A DNA stretch of 64,000 nucleotides from Microvelia longipes. Its lineage: Eukaryota > Arthropoda > Insecta > Hemiptera > Veliidae. The stretch spans positions 34,579,603 to 34,643,602 of the forward strand of contig JACMZG010001911.1 of NCBI GenBank assembly GCA_018340805.1, read 5' to 3'. Both the position numbers and the translations under genes were made by a program. Below the pieces are notes generated by a model. It was given only the letters and a program-made list of their open reading frames with translations, was not told the DNA's origin and made no database searches. Below, in pieces: positions 31,766-46,950 of the stretch; the stretch's first letter is position 1, and each line of letters starts with the position of its first letter.

Positions 31766-34478
31766 AATAAATGATCACTGAAGTTAGAAATTATTAGATT
31801 AGATGTTTAAATATCTTAAAAAATATGAAATGAAATTTGGCGAAACCACAGGTGACACACAAAGAGACTTATACCAATAGAGGGAGGACAAGAGTTGAAT
31901 ACAAAGAGACTTATACTAAGACTTATACTTATATATAAGTTGAGATCATCATAAAAAAATGTTATTCAAACTTTTTATACCACCTCTATAGTTTTAAGAA
32001 TACAAATTTATTTTTAAGATAGGTTCGGTATCTCTAGATGTTAAATACTTCAACCTATACACAGTCTTATCATAAACCTTTTATACTTTATTACATCTTT
32101 ATCCTCTTATAAATGACTTTTTTTCTGAATATAACCCCTGTAGGGCAAAATACGAACCGATGGTTTTTAAGCATTAAAAGAAAAAACTTAAAACCGTTAG
32201 AGTAATGCATACCTGACTTAAAGGCAAAAAAGTTTTCCGGCTATTTTATTTCCCTCATTTTCTTCTTTATATATTATACGATAGATCTGACACTTCCCAG
32301 TGGAAAAAGTAGAAGTGTAAGACCGAGAGAGAGGGCAAAGTGGAGCAAGAGGGGAGTGGGAAAAGCTAAAAGTCATAAAACTTAAAGAAAACATGGACCC
32401 AGGCAGTGAAATTGCCTTACCCAAGAGACTATGCACAGTTCGGAAGAAAAAACTTCTACTCGCTTTGCCTTCGTTTTTATACACAGACTAAAACAGCCTA
32501 GCTTTCAGATCTCAAAATCAACGTGAAAATAACTTTATTTTTTTCTCTCTTTCCGCTACCAAGTTGAGCAAACAAGAAAAAATATTCAAGGCCCTTCGTA
32601 TTGCTCACTTCTTTCTCGCTCTTAACCGTTGTATTTGCATCCCTAACCTTTTTAGATACTTTAAAACAATGTATTAAATAAAAATAGAAAATAAAAAACA
32701 AAAATAAACCTTGTTTAAGACAATATGCTAGACTGCAGCAACCTGCAGCTTAACAGGTTTAAATAGATAAGAGAAAGAACAATTTTTCTTTTTAAACTAC
32801 TTTACAATATTCTTTAAGAGACCTATTATTTTCAAAACAAAGATTTAAATTATTAGGATCTATAAAGAGAAGTATCCCAGTACAGCGATTCAATAAGAGA
32901 AATAAAACAAAAGCAAGGATGTAGAACTAAGTACCATAAACTCTAATCAAACTATTTTAAATGATAACAAACTAAGTTTTATTTATTTGACTTTAAAGGT
33001 TTAAAAATAATTTCTGAGGGACATGCAATGCGTATTTCCTTTGGGGGTGTATGTTTAACAATATATTACTATCATCTCTATTACTTATAATTATGTATGA
33101 TTTACTCTATATTTTTAAAAATAAAATACACAGAACCAATTTCTCCGTTGTAAAACAGCATGGTCTGTCTGATCGCTGACCGTCAACTGAGTCAAGTCTA
33201 GCAAAAACAATGAGATGTTAAGTACCGAGTCGTGTGTTCCTGTCAGGCTTCTTTTATTCAGTTTACATTCGTATTGAACTGAATGAGTGATTTGCTCTTA
33301 AAAGAGAGAGAGTAGGAGCGGTACAAAAGCACCAGATTTAAACATCAAATTTAGCATGAACGCGAGTTTTATAACTCTTACAACTACTGCGAGATGCCCA
33401 AATCAGAAAATATATCGCGATGCAATTCGACGCAAAAGATTACTAATAAAACACGATTTGCTTCAAATTTTCATATAAGAAACAATACAAACATAAATTG
33501 TTAATATTAACCTCATTGATAGCTCAACTCAAACATAATTTTAACATAAAGTAAAAAATTAGAGATCTCAAATAATAATACTTAAGATAGTCAATTTAAA
33601 GCAAATAAATAAGAAACGTTGTCAATTTTAAAGTATAGATAAGCAGACGAATGATAGACATTCTACAACAAGAATTTGTGATTCAGATAAAGTTTGGAGG
33701 TATTGATGACAACTGATTTTTTTTTAAATATCTTATAAAATGTATATAAGAATAAAAAAGCAACATTTTTAGAATTTAAACTATTTTAATTTAAAAATGT
33801 TAGGAATGAATATGGCATGTAGCACATAATGAAATCTTATTATGAAATGTCACCCCCTATCCTTCGCTTCAAGGAGTCTGTACCCAAAAGTATATGGATG
33901 GCAGTATATATGAACTTAAATATAATTATGATGTAAAAAATATTCGTAATTTCCTTTAAAAATGCCTTAAATTTAGATAGAAAAATAATAAAATGTCTAA
34001 CACCAACATTAAATCCTTGAAAATAAGCGGAAAAATGGCCGAAACTTGGGAAAATGGTTCCTACTCCCAGTAAATCGACTCTTGTAAGTTTAAATTTACC
34101 ATTATTATTTTGGAAACTCTATTAAATCTTAAGAAAATTTACACTAATATTACCATATTGCGGTAATTTTTCATCTTTAATGTTATATGTCAAAGAATGG
34201 CTTGATAAAAAATTACTAGTATACATAGTAATATTGGTATCAAATGTTTAAAGATTCCATAAAGTATCTAAAGTATGCAATATTACATTATGCTCCTAAT
34301 TAACTGTTCAAAGTTACCAAGATCGGTAACAAAAGTATCATATCTAGGTAATAGTAACCAAAATAATAATAGTAAAGTTGAACTCACTAGAACCATTTTA
34401 CTAGGGTTTGAGATAATCTTCAAAAGTCTAGGCCTATGTCTTCTCTCTTACAACCAGAATCCCCTCAAAAAATAAGTT
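31766..34478. other. AT-rich sequence without recognised gene
   Basis: Both strands were read. Open frames here (for example 32218-32484 and 32498-32701 on the minus strand) show no motif or plausible codon pattern. Nothing is supported. Confidence 0.45.
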
Positions 34479-35590
<1,112 letters not shown>

Positions 35591-35591
35591 G

Positions 35592-35935
35592 CACGGTGGT
35601 CCGCATGTCGGGCGAATTTCCTTTGGATGCGTGTTTTCGTGCTTAACAACAATCCTGATTGGAATGATAGTTTTTATAGTTTTTTACATTATATAAGTTT
35701 ACAACTACTAAATAAATAATTCCGGCGCGGTGGTCCGCTGTCGGGCGAATTTCATTTAGAATGCGTGTTTCCGTGCTTAACAACCCATTTCTGTCTAAAG
35801 GTTCCGGTTCATGCTTTAGAACCTAAGCAGTTACTCAATAGTCAAGCACTGCTCGTAACTCATGTTGTCTGTATTTTTCAAAGGAAATGCGCTAAAACCT
35901 TTAAAGATAACTGACTAAGATTAATGCTTTATATG
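35592..35935 (+). repeat. FB2-related repeat, two head-to-tail partial copies
   Basis: The first copy (35592-35652) has ACGGTGGTCCGCATGTCGGG and TTAACAACAATCC, then breaks off. The second (about 35724-35892) is longer, with GAATGCGTGTTTCCGTGCTT, TTACTCAATAGTCAAGCACT and TTTTCAAAGGAAATGCGCTA. Same family as the cluster at 14.1-15.2 kb. Confidence 0.65.
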
Positions 35936-35954
35936 AATGCCCTCACTCAAAATA

Positions 35955-36359
35955 TTATAAAATCGCACAAATTCCAGTTTTCTTGCAATAAGTAGTTTCC
36001 TGTGGGCCGCATGCAAAACACGAAGAAAACATTTTTAAAAGCTTATAAAATTTCCTATAAAACATTTTTTTTCCGTCAAAATCTGATAATTACAACTAAA
36101 TTTATGACTTTTGTTTAATGACCAAAAAAATCACAAAAAGCCAATATTTTTCAAAGAAATTCGTTGACTGCATAAATTAACTATTTTTAGGTGTTTTTAA
36201 AAGAGCCATAACTTCGGTTGTGGTTATCCGATTTTGATGATTAAACACTCATTTTATAGAATATTTTATGTCTTTTAACAAAAGTTCTCTTTATGTTTTG
36301 CACACGACCCACAGGAAACCACTTATTTCAAGAAAACTGAAATTTGTGCGATTTTATAA
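35955..36359. mobile_element. Foldback element with 60-bp arms
   Basis: The left arm starts TTATAAAATCGCACAAATTC and includes AGTAGTTTCCTGTGGGC and GCATGCAAAACA. The right arm carries the complements (TGTTTTGCACACGACCCACA, GGAAACCACTTATTTC, TTTGTGCGATTTTATAA). The centre of about 280 bp is AT-rich and non-coding. It directly follows the FB2-related copies and may be the inner part of a composite element. Confidence 0.7.
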
Positions 36360-37662
36360 AAGTTTTATCATGCGTAATCATATGAAGGGCTCCACTCTGG
36401 ATAGGCAGACTAATTCAAAAGTTGGTTTGCATTAGTAAAAAATGAGTCACATTTTTTCAGGTCCGGCATTTGGACTAAAAGAATTTCTTATAATATCAAA
36501 CTACTTTATTATGTACCTTATAGTGATTCTAACACATATTGCTTAATAGATGATTTGATGAGATCCTTTAAGCATTTATTTACACGTATAATTTATTTAA
36601 TAAAACAAACAAAAAAATAAATCAAAAGAAAGTCTAAAATTATTCTGCAAAAATGGTAGTTAAAATTTTAGCTATTATGCAGCAAAGCAGCAGCCAAATT
36701 CCTAAAACGAAACAAAAAGATTAAGAGGTTTTGACTAACGAGAAATTATCAGACCTTAAAAATATCAACTGAAACTAAAATTTATTACTTTCAACAAAAG
36801 ACACAGAAACGAGATAAAACTGAGAAACCCCTCTTGACCCTAATTACAAAACCGGTTTTAACTATAACCCTAGAAACAACCAAAAATAGTTTTATAAAAC
36901 TTTTAGATCAAAATTTATATAATAAGTGAAACGTCGTAAAGTTAAAAATTTATTTAAACTGAATGGATAAAACTTTTAAAAATTATTGAAGAGAATAATT
37001 TTTAAAGGATAAAATTTAATTTTTCAATTTATTATTATTTTACCTCCATCATCATCATAGGCGGAATGTAAACAGAAACTAATTGGCACGATGTTCTTTC
37101 AACTAGAATAACTTGAGATATTTCTTTCATAGAATATCCTTCAGCAAATAACTAATTAGTACCAAAGCCTAAAGTGTATTTTTTAGTTTCAGTAAAATTT
37201 TAACAAAATATTATTACTCATAAAACTTAGAAATCTAAAATGAAACAAAAAACTTATTATTTCTCCAGGATCGTTAAAAAGTTTTAATATAATTTATATA
37301 TGAAGAAAAAATACATCTCTCAACTAGTATTTTCGCAAAGGTTATGGTAATCTACAGTAATTAAATCTCATTATCTTTTTAATCACGAATAAAAAAGTTT
37401 CTCCCGATTAATGATTAAGTTTTTGGTGCTTCATAACTTAAGCAGTACATTACTGCTTATATACAATATTTCTTCCAAACAAAGAGCCCCATATGTTTTA
37501 AAGATCATCAAACCTTCAAACATGTGGTACTTGTTTTGTTTCTTATTTAAAGTAGTTTTAATTATTATTAATTTATACATTATTTGAAGTAGTTTGGCTG
37601 AAAGTAGTTCATATACTTTTTGTTTGAATTCCGTCACTATTGTGCTTTTGAAGGTTTCCTTT
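36360..37662. other. AT-rich sequence without recognised gene
   Basis: Nothing is supported. Confidence 0.45.
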
Positions 37663-37663
37663 T

Positions 37664-37775
37664 TACTTTTCCTTATGTATACCGTAAGTATATAGGAAAA
37701 GTATTGTGTTCGCAAAAAAATCCGGAACCGGTAAGTCGCCGGAATTATACGTATCTATTTCAGGTGTTTTTTATT
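37664..37775 (+). repeat. 5SL repeat, 5' end fragment
   Basis: The near-palindromic start is clear: ACTTTTCCTTATGTATACCG and AGTATATAGGAAAAGTATTG. TCCGGAACCGGTAAGT and ATCTATTTCAGGTGTTTT follow. The copy is cut off after about 110 bp. Confidence 0.7.
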
Positions 37776-38388
37776 ATAATTAGGGCAGCGAGGGAAAATA
37801 ATACCAGGGAGCCAATGAGGTTATTCCTAGAGGATAAAAATTGTGTAAAATATTGTGTTATGTTTTGTCAAAACAAAACTCGAGATATTCTTAGTTTTAA
37901 AGTTTTCCACTAGGTATTGCGAAAAAGGAAAAAATAGTCATTTTTCAAAAATCAAGTTAAGTATTAAATTGTATGTACGCTTAAGCTTAATATATTCAAG
38001 GAAATCCAGGCGAGAGAATCGAGCCTAAGCAAAGTTTGCCCAAACTTTACACAACCAAGGAGTATATAGGAATCCCTATATACTCTTTGACACAATTACT
38101 TAAAATACCGAACAACGAACATGCAGTGACGCATGTCGTTAGTGATACTAATATGCATCACAAATGTACATATTAGTACATAACTTGTAACCACTATAAT
38201 GAAAATGGGTTAAAACGCATGGGAGTTGTAGGAAAAACAAATGGAGAATAGAGATTGTTATTCCATTTTGTTAATATATTGGTCAACAGTACTTTTTTGT
38301 ACTGTATCATAGGACTTCCTCTCTAGTCTCAGTATTCTAATGAATCCATTTTTAATCAAAAAGTAAAATTTAAACCAAGACCTTCGAT
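37776..38388. other. AT-rich sequence with one hairpin
   Basis: No gene is supported. GAGTATATAGG and its complement form a hairpin at 38069-38096. Confidence 0.45.
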
Positions 38389-38391
38389 TCT

Positions 38392-38916
38392 ACGAGGGTG
38401 AGTCAACAAGTGCTGAAAATTACGAACTCTGCCTAACTTCATTGACAAAGTGGTATGTACACTTGGTGTCAAAGATAAGAAACACTTCATGTCAAAGAAC
38501 GCCTTGTCCGGTGAACGGTTCTTAATAAGGCTGTAGTCAATATGATCTTTTTTGTAAAACAAAATACAGTTGAACAACTCCCATTTTTTAAAGCCGTCTT
38601 CCTTTGAGTAACCTGTATGTATGTACATTAACTATCAAATAAAATATTCCTATTATTATTTCACTTATATTATTGACCTATTACTAGTGTTATCTATCTA
38701 AAGCTATCTGTATCTTTGTATAGAATCATATGAGATTAGGGTTTGTAATATTGAGTAATATAATGGACATGAAAGCCTAAAACCTAACCAACCGATAGAC
38801 ACACGACCACAGCTCTGTGACATTTTACAATTAGATACCTCGTATAGTTGATAAAATATATATGTGTGTAGTAGTATAAAGTGTTACTGTCCGCCAAGTG
38901 TACATACCACTTTGTT
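38392..38916. mobile_element. Possible inverted-repeat element
   Basis: ACAAAGTGGTATGTACACTTGG (22 bp, 38445-38466) is perfectly complemented at 38894-38915. At 38392 the sequence TACGAGGGTGAGTCAACAAG resembles mariner-type terminal repeats, but no complementary end was found. No transposase frame is present. It may be a decayed or rearranged non-autonomous element. Confidence 0.4.
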
Positions 38917-39732
38917 AATAAAGTTAACACGTTAAACCTCTAAAACCTTCTCTTTTGAAAGGATTAGACATATTGAGTTAGAATAAATTAAATTTAAATC
39001 ATTTAAAACTGCCGGACGAATAGCAATCTCTTCCTTTAACTTATTCATCAAAGTGTTTTATTTTATAAAAACAATTTCTGTCCCATTATAAAACTTTATT
39101 TGACCGAAAAGATTAATTTAAAATAAAAAAAATATAATTATAACAACTTAGAGGGATGAAAAATTCTTACAAATGGCTATTTCTCAAGCTAGAAGCAGGA
39201 ATTACATTTCCTGACGATTTAATAACCGTAGTTTTAATCATAAATTAGGTTAAAAGGGATTAAAGGGTATGATAAAAAGGACTGCAAATACAGATTACAA
39301 TGGATCAGTGTAAGATACGAGTCCAGCGATCTAAAGGTCGAAAGTTCAAATCATCTCGTCAGAAGTTAGAAATCAAAACTAAAGGTTGCTCCACTTACAT
39401 GTGCTTTGTTTCACAAATACGAAAGGCTTTAGGTTGTTCTATGTGTGGATCTGTTGGTATACTTTGATTTGTAGATGCAAATAACAAAGAGAACAGGAAA
39501 AGCTTTAAGAGGAAAAGAGCATCTCTCCTGTTAAAGCTTAGCTGAAAATACCTTGGAGTAAAGGATTCATGTCATGATTCAAGTGACTGCTCATGGTCAG
39601 AAGTTAAACACCCCAGACGATGACAAGTTATTTAAATATTATTCCAAAAATATATTTTAAACCTACTAAGCACGACTAAAACCTTTAGAAAACATTTATT
39701 TTTTATAGTTTTTAAAATATAAGATGGGGAAG

Positions 39733-39734
<2 letters not shown>

Positions 39735-39820
<86 letters not shown>

Positions 39821-39851
39821 ATATAAGCTATATAGCTATATGTATTAGCTA

Positions 39852-39928
<77 letters not shown>
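39735..39928. repeat. (TA)n tract with central interruption
   Basis: Two long TA runs are separated by a GCTATATAGC-type interruption at about 39826-39850. The apparent tyrosine/isoleucine ORFs on both strands are artefacts of the repeat. Confidence 0.9.
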
Positions 39929-39930
<2 letters not shown>

Positions 39931-39989
39931 CATATATAAGCAGCTAGTTTCCACATTCAATAAGGCCCTTATTGAACAGTATGTGTATT

Positions 39990-40280
39990 ACTCTTACATT
40001 AATAGTATCAAAAAAGACTGTTACTACCATTCATAAATTTACCTTAAATGCAAATAGTATACACCATACACAAAATATACACCATCACTAACCTGGAACA
40101 TAAAAAGATAAACATTTTAGTATCTTCCATAAAAATGAATTAGTTAATAATGAAAAAAACCTTATCACGTCCGTTTAAATATATGAATAATCCGACAGGT
40201 CAGCACTCCAGAGCAACATGACTGGTTGTTATTTTTTTTAAATCTAACAATTAAATAGATAAATATCTAAAATAATATAA
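39990..40280. other. AT-rich sequence without recognised gene
   Basis: Nothing is supported. Confidence 0.4.
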
Positions 40281-40283
40281 TGT

Positions 40284-40308
40284 TATATATATTATATATA
40301 TATATATG

Positions 40309-40387
<79 letters not shown>

Positions 40388-40388
40388 A
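40284..40388. repeat. (TA)n tract
   Basis: Alternating TA with short AATA interruptions. Confidence 0.9.
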
Positions 40389-41452
40389 TTTCTGTCTAAT
40401 ATTTATATTTTTTTTAAATAAAAACCCTAAATGCGTCAGTGAAGCCCTCCTGTCAGTTTTATGATAAAAATAAAAATTCAGGCAGAATTTATGCAGTTTT
40501 TCTCACGAATGTAATCCAACAGGATTAGACTGGTTACTTAAGTGATCCTTACACGAAAAACAGATCCTATTGTTATGAATTTTCCTCATATTTCAGAATA
40601 TACATAATTATAATAATAAACATTTCACTGGTTATATATAGATAACCTTTGCGAACCCAAAATGATATGTTTTAATATAAAAAAAATGTTTATTCGTAGA
40701 ATTATCTAACTTTATGCATTTTAGGGTATCTTTAGAAGGCAAAACCTTAATACTCTCCAAACCCCTCATCATTTAAAAACAGTTGCAATAATTTTTTAAT
40801 TAATATTAGTCTACATCCCAAACGATTTTAGCTAAACCCTCCAATTTTTTGAAGCTAAGGCCATCAAAAATAGCAAAAGGAAAAACAAACAGCACTCGCT
40901 TTTTCTAATAAAATAAAAATGCATAGCCATCATTTTGCTTTATCTTGCTTAAAAGTCTGATGCATCAGAAATTGGTGTATATTTTAAGAACATGCATGTT
41001 AGTAAGCAAGGCTGATTTTATTGATCTTGAATCACGATTTTTTTTTTATACAACACAGATATTATAGGAGAACATTAAAAATACATATTCTAAACAATAA
41101 TATAAAGTTTAAAATTAAAATATTCCAAGGCTTAAATCAACATAAAGGTTTGGATGAATACGCTTTAAATATTGGTACTTTTTCTCACAACTTCGTACTT
41201 TCTGGACTCGCTTTTGTTAGACCTCCAAAAACGCTTTTTAAACAAATATTAAAGGTTATTGTAACTTCTTTGTTAGGTTTTGCACTGATAGCCTCTAGTT
41301 AGATTTAAAGCGTTTTACCAATAAAGTTTTGTTTTGTGGAGAGACTTCTTTTCTTTTATTGTTTAATACGAAAGGAGTTATAACATTGGTCCTGTTGTCT
41401 CAACAAAAGAGTAAAACTACTGGACTAAAGTTGTTACTGAGCAGGGAGCAGC

Positions 41453-41455
<3 letters not shown>
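40389..41455. other. AT-rich sequence without recognised gene
   Basis: Nothing is supported. GGACTCGCTTTTGTTAGACC at 41203-41222 resembles the inverse of the GCGAAGCGAGTCC block. Confidence 0.4.
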
Positions 41456-41525
<70 letters not shown>

Positions 41526-41545
41526 TATAATATATATAAATATGA
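41456..41545. repeat. (TA)n tract
   Basis: Alternating TA run with two interruptions. Just after it, at about 41546-41584, the sequence AATATATTTTAAACCTACTA is a repeat of the one at 39648-39667. Confidence 0.85.
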
Positions 41546-41585
41546 TTCCAAAAAATATATTTTAAACCTACTAAGCACGACTATA

Positions 41586-44535
41586 TATATAGCCGTATAT
41601 AGTAATGGTAGGAATATTACTGCTAAAGCTGTGAACCTTTAGCATGTCGATTAAGGTTATGAATAAAATGATTGATAAAATTTAAGTTTCGCCAAAATTA
41701 TTTTTTCTAAAAAAATATATAATGGATTTTTATCCATTATCTTTTTTTTTTAGAAAAAACTCAATTTCATGCAAACGTCCAGCGATAATTTTGGGTACAA
41801 TCTGCCCTTCGTGCTATTCATAAATATAAAAAGTTTGTCTCTTTTAAGACCAAAGAACTTATACTACTTCTTAATTTAATTGTCTCACCTATAAAAAAAA
41901 CTTCCTAATTGTATAAATTTTAATAAAAAAAAAGTTTACTGAAATAAATGCTCCTAAAATAAAGACTCCTTTATTGCTTTAAATTTGCATAACTAAGCAA
42001 AATTGTAGAAATCAAAATAGTTCATATAATGTAAAAATTTAATTAAAAACGTGATACTCGTCCACAACTCATTTTAATTTTTAGAGGAACAAGGAAGCAA
42101 GGTACAAAAATTATATAGAAATTTAACCGTCCACTAAAACATTACTAAATGGTAAATAATTCCTCATACTAAAACATACGTAACAGGGATAGAAAGGGAT
42201 ATAGTATGAAATGAAATTAAGGCATGATTTGTCTCAACCCTCCATATTATAAGGTATTTCCTTCCAGGGCTTTAAAATACTCCTATAAACCTCCAGACGA
42301 CCAACACACACAACAGACAAAAGGTTAAAGAGGCCACTTTGTTATCCTCTTCCGGTATAATCTTGGACACGGGATTTAGAGATATCCCAGACTTAACCAT
42401 TACCGGAACTTTAGTTTAACTTTGTGGCAGTAAAATGGTGACCGTTGCTCTTTACTACAAAAGCTTATAAGATAAAATCTTAATCTTTTATATTTATTTT
42501 ATTTTTCAAACTTTAATACAGAAAAATATTTCATGCTTTTCTTGAGAGACATGCAACTTATTCTTAATTTAATTGTCTTGTCTATAAATAAATAAAAAAA
42601 CTAGAGAAAACTTTAGTTAAAACTTGATACATATTAAACCATTGGCCGTAATATTGCAGTATAAACGTAAAAAACATTTAATTAGTAAATGCAGAAAAAT
42701 AATCAAATGCCATTTTCTTACAATAATATAATTTACACACAATATATTGTTCAATAAATATTGTTCAATTTATTATGTTCCTTTTTCTTAAATAAGCTTT
42801 TAGCGTTATTTATTTTAAATGTCGCTTTTAGTGGTATTATTATACAAACATAGTCAAATAAATACAACGAACAGACAGACTAAAATATATAAATGAAACA
42901 GTATCAGAATACCTAACTACAAGGACACCGATTCCCTCAAGTTTTGTAGTAGGTTCAAATAGGAATCTGTCACAACATAAAGTGTAAAACTATACAAGAT
43001 CTTAGGATTAAGAGATGTGTAGCTTGTCCCTTCTCCATACAGTCTAATGGGGGTGGATTGATTTTAAATTAATTTGTTGTTAGGCTCATCTCAACTACAT
43101 GAGAAAAACCACCTTTAAAATACGAATCTTACTTAAAGAAACATAACCAAAACTATAAATTTATTTAAAATATTATTAATATTTGACATTAATTTAGTTT
43201 TGGTATACTATAACTAAATTTATTTATTTTATACTATAACTAAAAGAAAGACCTTAGACCAGGGCGAACCAACTAGATTCACAGTGGCCTCTTCCAGAGC
43301 TCTTTTATCTAGGTGACTGTGTAGGCCAATAGGAAGAACTACTGCCCGAATACTTACTGGCCCTCTAGCACCACTAAAACTCAACAGATGTCGTAAAAGT
43401 CATCCACAATGATTGACTAATTAAGCTAAACATGTCTCAATCGATAATGAAGTCATAAATTGAATACAAACATTTTATGCTTCGTAATCTTGTCTTACTG
43501 TATGTCAAGTTTTGATTCGATTCGAAGAAGCCTTCAAATGTTTTTGTGCTACTCACAAGAGCAGAAATTCTTACATACAAACAAACACACATAGTTTACT
43601 TTGCGCATGGCGTATGAAAATTGCGCAGAAGACTTTATTTACATTATGAAAAGTATAATTCCTTTTGTAAAATTAACATATAACATGCCATGAAAATTCT
43701 GTTGAGTAGTATGAAAGCCCCATTAAAATCCTAGTTGTTATTTGAGTATGCATTATATTGAAATAACAATAAAGAAAATGTGCCTTAATAGACAGAAACT
43801 GTCTACTAAGGCAAGTTTACTTTATTCCTGTAGTATAAAATTTAAAATATCATAATATATATCAATCTAAATATCGTACAAAAATATGACCATTAACGCT
43901 TCACAAAAGATATAAAATAGGAATTTAATACAATAATTAAACCCCAAGGGTAAATCTTTATTTCATTCTGTTATATAATACATGTATTTATTAAAGCATT
44001 GTTTTAGCTGAGTGAGATTCGCTAAAAACATATTTCTAAAACAATGTTTCATGTTTCGTGGCTTAGGCACATAAATTTTAATATTCACTCGTAAAAACAC
44101 TTCTGTGTTAAAATGTATAAATGCTTTCGTTTCTATTTGTTGTTTATTTTATTTTAGTTTTTTCACAGTACTGTTCATGTTTGGATATTGATCTTAGAGT
44201 TCGGTAATATGTTAAGATGTGTTATTTTGTATGAATTTTAAGGAATCAAAGTGAATAAATTAATATTGTCTTATAACAAAGCAGATTAAGCTATTCAAGC
44301 TGTTATTTAACCATTAATATCACATAAGTTGATAACCGCCTATTTATATTTTATTATTAATAAAATAAACAATACATTTTAGCTCCAGAAAGGAGAAAAA
44401 TTACTTATAACTTCTGTCTGAATCTATATAGACAGATAAGTAACTAGCGGAAGGTTACCATGGAAACCATTTAACTCCCTCTCAGCATTTCCTTTTGAGC
44501 TCAGCCTTCGGCTCTTAAATTGAAGGATGCATGTT
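41586..44535. other. AT-rich sequence without recognised gene
   Basis: Both strands were read and no gene is supported. A near-perfect hairpin at about 43781-43813 pairs GCCTTAATAGACAG with CTGTCTACTAAGGC (one mismatch). Confidence 0.45.
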
Positions 44536-44538
44536 CAA

Positions 44539-44564
44539 GTCTCACTGTGGACACACAGTGAGAC
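44539..44564. repeat. Perfect 11-bp hairpin
   Basis: GTCTCACTGTG (44539-44549) pairs with CACAGTGAGAC (44554-44564) across a 4-nt loop. It lies just after ATGTTCAA. Its role is unknown. Confidence 0.6.
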
Positions 44565-45745
44565 ACCTTTTAACACCTTTCCTCTTTACCTGTACATTTC
44601 TGTTTACCGAATATTTTAAAGGCCTACAATAATTGTAATTAAAAAACAATATTCATTTAAAGTTACGTAAATGGCTTTAATAAACAAAATATTAAAGAAA
44701 CTAAGCAATGATTTAGCAAGTTATCAAATAAGCTAATTATTGATGACTTTTATAAATGACTTGCAGCATTTATGTTAATAAAAACAAATGAATAAAATAA
44801 TATGCTTTAGTAATATTTCCTCAGCAAATATCTATCACTATATCTTTGTAAAATTGTCACAAAATTATAAAATTAAAATCTCAAGTCAATATTAATTCTA
44901 TTCCAGCAGTTAGCAATTAAATTATTTATTAAGTTAGTTAAATTTATTAATTTGGCAAGATACATCAATAGAAAAAGCGTGGACAATATGAGAGGAAATA
45001 TGAGCTTGAAACTCCACGAGTAAAAACAATAATATTATTAATATTCAACAGAAAATGGTGAATGTCATAGTAAAAAATATACACGAGCTTGAATACTGTT
45101 GAAGATGAACAGAGTATCAGTAAAAAAGTGGCAATAAAAATAAGCAACAAACAAAATGAACGATGAAAAAACATAAATACAATAAGATATTAAAGTACAA
45201 CGAACAATAATACAGATGAAGAATCAAGGAGAGGAGAGAAGTACAACCACACAGAAAATTGTAAGCATCCACCAAAAATAAAATGATAAAACGTTTATTA
45301 GATAAAACTAGGCTTAAGATAAATAAATAAATGAAGCCTAAAATAAAAATTGTATTTAATAATAAGAAGTCTCAGTGTAAACATTAGGTATATAGTTATC
45401 AAAATTTTTGATTAGACAAAAAAAGAAAACATAAGAAATACTGACACCACTGTTTTGTACCGTGACTAAGCAGAACTGTTACTTACATCTGTCATGAAAA
45501 TCTCAAAATTATTTTATTTTGTTCCATTAATAATTTAAGTTTATATTTAAGTTTGATTAATTTCTTAAAAAAGTAAAAATCTATACTAAGTATAGATGAC
45601 ATCGATCGAGGAGCTTTTGAATTTAATTGAGGAAGCTACAAATGTAAAAAAAATATTGCCCAGTAAATCAAAAGAGACATTTTAATAATTTAAATAATAA
45701 TTAATTGTTTAAATCAATAGAGTTACTCCGGAGCATTAATGAACT
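44565..45745. other. AT-rich sequence without recognised gene
   Basis: Nothing is supported. Confidence 0.45.
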
Positions 45746-45840
45746 ACCTCTGCTTCGCCTCGTAAGTAAACTGGTTTCCTCGCCAAGCCTCGGCATTTAA
45801 ATAATATGGTTCCTTCGGCTTTGGCCTCAGGAACCAACAT
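45745..45840. repeat. Short GC-richer hairpin repeat, copy 1 (partner at 58251)
   Basis: It contains GCTTCGCCTCG and CCAAGCCTCGGCATTTAAAT. These are followed by a hairpin GGTTCC...GGAACC (45808-45835) around TTCGGCTTTGGCCTCA. The copy at 58251-58330 has the same parts in another order. Probably a small non-coding mobile repeat. Confidence 0.5.
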
Positions 45841-46034
45841 AACTGCCCAAGGAGCAAGAACTTCTCCCTAGGTAAGTTATTAACTATAAAATTAGGTAAA
45901 GTTAAAACTATAAAATGGATTTTTGGAAATATACAACTGAACCAAACAATGATTTCGTATTATGTTTAAAAAAATACACTGTAAGGTACTATAATAACGG
46001 ACACACACACATACAAAATGACATCTTAAAAGAA

Positions 46035-46152
46035 GAGAACCGCTCAGGAGACTTAAAACATTCTGAAACGGATAATTAAGTAATAATGACAGTTTCGGAT
46101 TTTTAGTGAAACCCCATTACTTACCTATATACCTACGGTATTAGGAAAAGTA
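46035..46152 (-). repeat. 5SL repeat, 5' end fragment, minus strand
   Basis: The minus strand starts ACTTTTCCTAATACCGTAGG, then TATATAGGTAAGTAATGGGG. It continues with ATCCGAAACTGTCATT and ATCCGTTTCAGAATGTTTTA. It ends after the CTCCTGAGCGGTT block. Confidence 0.65.
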
Positions 46153-46630
46153 AAAATAAAATGAATCTGGGCACATGTTTTAAATCCTTTAGTTAAAATA
46201 GTATTTTACGCAATAAATAAACCTTTAACTCAATAATGCAATATTTCATAATATATTTCATAATGCAGTATTATAAAATAATTTAATGCCTGTTATGTAT
46301 TACAACCCATAATATCTATGAACACTTGTAGTGCAAAACCAATTTTAACAAGATTATCTATTATTGACAGATTAAAATTTATACTTGTATTTGAATTGAA
46401 AATTAATCAAATGTTAATGCAGCTATTGTAAATGATGAAACAAAATGGATATGATATTTGATTGGATTCAAAATGACAGGCTACATTTTAATTGTGATAG
46501 TATTAAACCCTATATTTTTTATTTGTAAATAACTTTGACTTTTTTCAGAGTATTACTTATAGAAAATTTTCAAAGGAAAAAACCAAAGCTTACGATTATG
46601 CGGTTGGTGACATAGAGGGAGGGAGGGGTA

Positions 46631-46633
<3 letters not shown>

Positions 46634-46684
<51 letters not shown>
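46634..46684. repeat. (TA)n tract
   Basis: Alternating TA run. Confidence 0.9.
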
Positions 46685-46689
<5 letters not shown>

Positions 46690-46950
46690 GTGTGAGTGTT
46701 TGTGTGTCTGAGTGTATGAATGTACGAGATTTTCGTTCCAAGACCTTTCTATAAAACATCATCTCATGTTCCATTTTTCGGTTCGAAATGAAACTTGGTA
46801 CGAATCTGACCTTATTATTGACCCATACCCAATTGTTTATGAAATATGTGGGACATCATTAACCCACAAAATTTTAATAATCAAAAAACTTAAAAAACAT
46901 TGTCTGATCGGTGAATCACTTGATTCACTAAATTTTATTATGATATTGGT

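Noticed and set aside
38356..38628. 90-codon minus-strand ORF
   Set aside because: It overlaps an inverted-repeat element with mariner-like end text. No transposase motif is present and the frame is probably chance.
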